Source: Collinsella ihumii
Lineage (GTDB): Bacteria > Actinomycetota > Coriobacteriia > Coriobacteriales > Coriobacteriaceae
NCBI RefSeq assembly: GCF_900046475.1
Contig: NZ_FCOU01000003.1
Coordinates: 62,001-126,000, forward strand
Direction of reading: 5' to 3'
DNA: 64,000 bases
The translations under genes were made by a program, and so were the position numbers. The notes under the pieces were generated by a model. The model ran no database searches. It was not told the origin of the DNA and saw nothing but the letters and a program-made list of their open reading frames with translations. Shown in pieces: positions 61,231 through 64,000 of this stretch. Positions within the stretch are counted from its first letter, which is position 1. Each line of letters starts with the position of its first letter.

Positions 61231-62532
61231 TCAGACGTTATCAAACACAAGCGGCCCGTCACCCCTCTCGGCGCGGGCGCGCTCGATGCACCCCGGCGTC
61301 AGGTCGAGCTCCGAGGGGTCCAGCACCTCGACGCCGAGCCCGTCGAGGAGCGCCCGGGCGGCGTCCTCGTAGTCGTCGCCACCGGCCTCGGCGACGGCCA
61401 TCATGAAGGCGAGCGAGCCCCTCGGCTCGGAGTTCACGTGGCTCATCAGCAGGGCGCAGTCGGCCGGCGCCAGCCGGTCGAAGGATATCCCGCGGCCCTT
61501 CGGCAGCAGCTTCCTGATCTCGACGTGGTTGCGCTCGCAGGAGCCCTTCTGGTCCGAGCGCATCGGGTCGCAGTAGAACAGCCTCGTCTCGCCCGGCCGC
61601 TCGCAGAGCGCGGCGGCGATGCCGGCCTCGTCGGCGAACTCGGAGCCGTTGTCGGTGAGCACGACGGCGAAGACCCGGCGCACGCCGTCCTCCCCGAGCA
61701 GGGCGCGCAGGGCGCCCAGCGCGCGAACGGTCTCGGCCGAGGTCTGGGCGGCCATCGGCAGCGCCAGCTGGAACCTCGTCGCCCTGTTCAGCAGCGTCAG
61801 CACGACGGCGGAGTCGCCGGAGCGCCCCTCGACCGTGTCCATCTCCCAGCGTCCGTCCCGCGCGTCCCGCGGCAGCGCGAGGAACGCGGCGTGCGACCTG
61901 CGGTCGGAGTGGGGCGTCGGCCTGCGCGGGACCTTCCTCCTCCTCGGCTTGTAGCCGACCTTGCGCCGCAGCTCCATGTTGCTCATGCCCCCGTAGCCCT
62001 CGTCGGCCCAGCGGTATATCGTCGACTTCGAGACGCCGAGCGACGGCCTCGTGGCCGCGATCTGCTCCGGCGACAGGCCGCGGGCGAGGTCGGAGCGGAT
62101 GACCTCGAGCTTCATGGCCATGCCCTCCTCGGTCTCGTCCACGCCCCTGCGCGCCCCCCGGAGCTCCTCGTCGGCGAGCGCGTGCGCCCTCGCCGCGCGG
62201 TAGACGGCCTTCGGGGTCCTCGAGCAGCCGCACGCCCTCTTCCTGCACCCGTTGCACACGCCCGGCGACCTCGCGAGCAGGCCGCACAGCCCGTCCGGCC
62301 CCTCCGCGGGGAACCGCTCGCCCTCCATGCCCCTGGGCCTCAGGTACACCCTGTTCCTCTTGACCTCGCGCGGCACCTCGGCGAGCGACTGCTCGATCAT
62401 GCGCGCGATCTCGCGCATGCTCTCGCCCCCGTCCAGGCCGCGCTCGATGCCCCGCCTGTCGTCGAGCGTGAGCCTCGGGTAGGCGCGCCGCGCGGCGAGC
62501 GGGGCGGCCTTCGCCCTCTTCGAGCCCTTCAT
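61231..62532 (-). CDS. IS30-family transposase
   Basis: This 433-residue transposase has an N-terminal helix-turn-helix (YPRLTLDDRRGIERGLDGGESMREIARMIEQSLAEVPREVKRN), a cysteine-rich zinc-binding stretch (CNGCRKRACGCS) and the DDE integrase core. Core segments are DGRWEMDTVEGRSGDSAVVLTLLNRATRF (first Asp), VFAVVLTDNGSEFADEAGI (second Asp) and YCDPMRSDQKGSCERNHVEIRKLLPKG (Glu). The start at 62532 lies behind GGAGGCCGGAAT; the longer frame upstream crosses the palindrome. It appears complete and may be active. Confidence 0.9.
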   Translation of the reverse strand: MKGSKRAKAAPLAARRAYPRLTLDDRRGIERGLDGGESMREIARMIEQSLAEVPREVKRNRVYLRPRGMEGERFPAEGPDGLCGLLARSPGVCNGCRKRACGCSRTPKAVYRAARAHALADEELRGARRGVDETEEGMAMKLEVIRSDLARGLSPEQIAATRPSLGVSKSTIYRWADEGYGGMSNMELRRKVGYKPRRRKVPRRPTPHSDRRSHAAFLALPRDARDGRWEMDTVEGRSGDSAVVLTLLNRATRFQLALPMAAQTSAETVRALGALRALLGEDGVRRVFAVVLTDNGSEFADEAGIAAALCERPGETRLFYCDPMRSDQKGSCERNHVEIRKLLPKGRGISFDRLAPADCALLMSHVNSEPRGSLAFMMAVAEAGGDDYEDAARALLDGLGVEVLDPSELDLTPGCIERARAERGDGPLVFDNV

Positions 62533-62567
62533 ATTCCGGCCTCCTTGCCGGGGCCGCCGACCGGCCC
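61231..62567 (-). mobile_element. IS30-family insertion sequence
   Basis: One full-length transposase gene with short flanks occupies the interval. Its upstream end stops exactly at the 66-bp palindrome (62568), and its downstream end runs into the IS21 right end, so the IS30 left terminus is either lost or within about 30 bases. IS30 elements often insert in or beside palindromes (family knowledge). No terminal repeat was confirmed. Confidence 0.65.
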
Positions 62568-62633
62568 CACGCCCCAAGGATTCCAGAACCCAGCGCAACG
62601 CGTTGCGCTGGGTTCTGGAATCCTTGGGGCGTG
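62568..62633. repeat. 66-bp perfect palindrome
   Basis: The 33-base half CACGCCCCAAGGATTCC...GCAACG (62568-62600) is followed without loop by its exact complement to 62633. Outward on the right it continues TTGCAC, the end sequence of the long hairpin family (GTGCAA...TTGCAC). That suggests an original hairpin element cut at its left foot by the IS30 insertion. Confidence 0.8.
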
Positions 62634-62914
62634 TTGCACTGAGGTTGAAACTCTACGAAAGCGCTTCTATCGATTTTCACATTGCGGAAAACCGCATATG
62701 GAGGCCTCAGTACATCTTTCTGATGATATACTGATTTATTTATGGTTCCCGTTTCAGTCGACTGGCGTGAACGGGATCGAACGACCTTGGAATGGACCGC
62801 CGCCGTACGGCGCAGGATACGCAGCTGGGCTGCCCCGGTGGACGCGGCAGCCCCTGCAGGCCGATCGGATGCGGCACCCGCCGGAACCCGACCCGGTGCC
62901 CGGACGAGACGCCC
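62634..62914. other. Non-coding stretch between IS30/hairpin and the 4Fe-4S gene
   Basis: AT-rich in the first half with TATACT near 62730, GC-rich in the second with a GGCTGCC/GGCAGCC stem near 62830-62855. No gene, tRNA or att sequence was found. Confidence 0.35.
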
Positions 62915-64000
62915 CTACTCCGCCAGCTTCTCCACGCCGTCAAGGACCTTGGTCAGGGTCTTCTTTGCCTGAGCCTTGGTCTTCTCGACCTCGGCATGGG
63001 TCTTGGCCGCCTCCGCCGCACGGCGCTCGGACTCGGGATCGGGAACGACCAGATCGCTCGCATCGTGCTGCACCATCGTAAGCGCGTGCTCCTCGCACAC
63101 CTCCGCGCACAGCCCGCAGCCGACGCAAAACGTCGGCTCGACGGTGAAGCGGCCGGCGCCGACCAGGTCGGTCGCGTGCGTGGGGCAGATGCGCACGCAC
63201 TCGCCGCACAGCGTGCACTTGGAGAAATCGCACTCGGGCGTGCTCACCTGGATGTTCTGGGCGAGCTCGGGATGCTCCTGCAGGGTGGACAGCACGAGCT
63301 GGCGCCCCTGCGTCAGCACGCGGCGGCGCTTGGCGGTCGTGGTGCCGCAGGCCTCCTTGAGCGCCTTTTCGAGCGCGGAGATCTTTTTCGTATGGTCGCG
63401 CAGGCGCTGCGCCACCGACGTCACGGCGGCCGTGGCGGGGTTCAGCTTGCTCACCGCGAGGCCAGTGGTCTTCATGATGTTGTCCATGAACTCCTTGCGC
63501 TCATATTCGCGACGCTTCTCGCACTTGAGGCGCTTGGGATCGACCTCCAGCCCGAGGCCTGTGCCCGCCCACTCCTCGGCGGTGGCGATGGCGTCGCCCA
63601 AGATCTCCTCACCCGTCGTGTTCTTGCAGTTCGTGCAGATGTCGAGCGGCAGGTACACGCTCACGTTGGGATAGTCAGCCATGATCGAGAACCACACCTC
63701 GGGCTTGACGTCCCCGATGCAGGCGACGACCACCTCATTCTCACGCGGGACGCGGCGCAGGGCGCGCGTGCACGTCACGTACGCCGTCTTGTAGGCGGCC
63801 GCGGCGCCGGCGATGGCGTCGTACAGGCGCTTGGGCTGCAGGCGCTTCGCGGAGATGGCCTCTGTGGGGCACACCGACGTGCACAGGCCGCACTTGCGGC
63901 ACATGTCCTTGATGTCGATGCTGAACTCCTCGATATCGATCGCCTTCACCGGGCACGCGTCGATGCACGCGCGGCAGCTGCTCTTCTCGTAATTGCACAG
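62915..64000 (-). CDS. Multi-cluster 4Fe-4S ferredoxin-like protein (5' end beyond window)
   Basis: The 361 visible codons hold four [4Fe-4S] motifs: CNYEKSSCRACIDACP and CRKCGLCTSVCP at the N-terminal side, then CDFSKCTLCGECVRICP and CVGCGLCAEVCEEHAL. Between them is a conserved-looking region VACIGDVKPEVWFSIMADYPNVSVYLPLDICTNCKNTTGEEI. It is a soluble electron carrier or subunit of an anaerobic oxidoreductase; the partner is not in view. A charged coiled-coil tail follows the last cluster. The frame is open to the window edge, so the start lies outside. Confidence 0.8.
   Translation of the reverse strand: MCNYEKSSCRACIDACPVKAIDIEEFSIDIKDMCRKCGLCTSVCPTEAISAKRLQPKRLYDAIAGAAAAYKTAYVTCTRALRRVPRENEVVVACIGDVKPEVWFSIMADYPNVSVYLPLDICTNCKNTTGEEILGDAIATAEEWAGTGLGLEVDPKRLKCEKRREYERKEFMDNIMKTTGLAVSKLNPATAAVTSVAQRLRDHTKKISALEKALKEACGTTTAKRRRVLTQGRQLVLSTLQEHPELAQNIQVSTPECDFSKCTLCGECVRICPTHATDLVGAGRFTVEPTFCVGCGLCAEVCEEHALTMVQHDASDLVVPDPESERRAAEAAKTHAEVEKTKAQAKKTLTKVLDGVEKLAE

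Larger units (their letters stand above)
58760..61236. mobile_element. IS21-family insertion sequence (degenerate)
   Basis: The left end near 58760-58800 carries TGATCACGGAAAACTTTCGGG (58776 on) and the right end carries, on the opposite strand, TGATCACCCGGAGCTTTCGGG (from 61220 back). Further partial copies (ACTTTCGGGTTTGGGC) occur inward, as in IS21-type multiple end repeats. The two genes between are istA and istB in the IS21 order on the minus strand. Exact ends and target duplication could not be fixed by eye. Confidence 0.75.

Noticed and set aside
62740-62800. tRNA or att fragment at the right end of the element
   Set aside because: GGGATCGAACGACC resembles a T-loop on the minus strand, but the flanking stem does not pair, and it does not match the initiator tRNA fragment at 49892.

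Overview
The window is GC-rich, densely coding bacterial DNA. Gene content (a complete L-arabinose operon with its own ABC importer, SLH-domain secreted peptidases, many ABC exporters, a C_GCAxxG_C_C protein, a multi-cluster 4Fe-4S protein) and the strong GC bias at third codon positions point to an anaerobic actinobacterium, most likely of the Coriobacteriia (Collinsella-like). That assignment is inference from content and style, not from a marker gene.

Layout. (1) 1-2.6 kb: two tandem alpha/beta-hydrolase esterases and a flavodoxin-fold reductase. (2) 2.6-6.8 kb, minus strand: a MarR regulator and a heterodimeric ABC exporter in one overlapping operon behind a clear promoter whose spacer holds an inverted repeat. 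(3) 7.6-11.9 kb: a second, CydDC-like ABC pair, a DUF454 membrane protein and a NOSP/YgbA-family protein. (4) 11.9-18.9 kb: a membrane-anchored XRE regulator, an MNT/HEPN toxin-antitoxin pair whose antitoxin carries a RelB-like ribbon-helix-helix domain, a YeiH transporter with its divergent LysR regulator, a C_GCAxxG_C_C protein, and an AlbA_2/ATPase regulator behind a 40-bp palindromic repeat array. (5) 19.1-29.5 kb: the arabinose locus (lipoprotein, two permeases, ATPase, AraA, AraB, AraD) with a divergent LacI-type regulator and repeated operator-like sites between them. (6) 29.6-49.6 kb: mostly housekeeping and surface genes (GlmS, LacI, LarE, an anti-sigma-like ATPase divergent from a LytTR regulator, two SLH peptidases, CorA, a gamma-carbonic anhydrase, lipoproteins, an SNF2 helicase, Pth2, an AAA/DUF4143 protein).

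(7) 49.9-62.6 kb: an integrated mobilizable element. It begins in a 3' fragment of an initiator tRNA-Met gene (att site, with the tRNA terminator still beside it) and carries integrase arm-type repeats, a tyrosine integrase, a promoter followed by a structured leader, an excisionase-like HTH protein, a primase-helicase, two small proteins, a candidate oriT and a MobV-like relaxase. An IS21-family element with both genes frameshifted interrupts the relaxase end, and an IS30-family element lies next to it, abutting a 66-bp perfect palindrome. No second att site or intact tRNA is visible before the window ends in a 5'-truncated 4Fe-4S protein.

A thread through the window is a set of long, nearly perfect intergenic hairpins (29.5, 38.5, 42.8 kb, with relatives at 19.0 and 62.6 kb). 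Three share the same arm sequence around GGGGACGTACCTTCCGC and mostly sit between convergent genes. A second, shorter repeat type (TGGGTTG...CAACCCA around a CCCGTCCCC core) occurs at 18-54 and 31555-31593.
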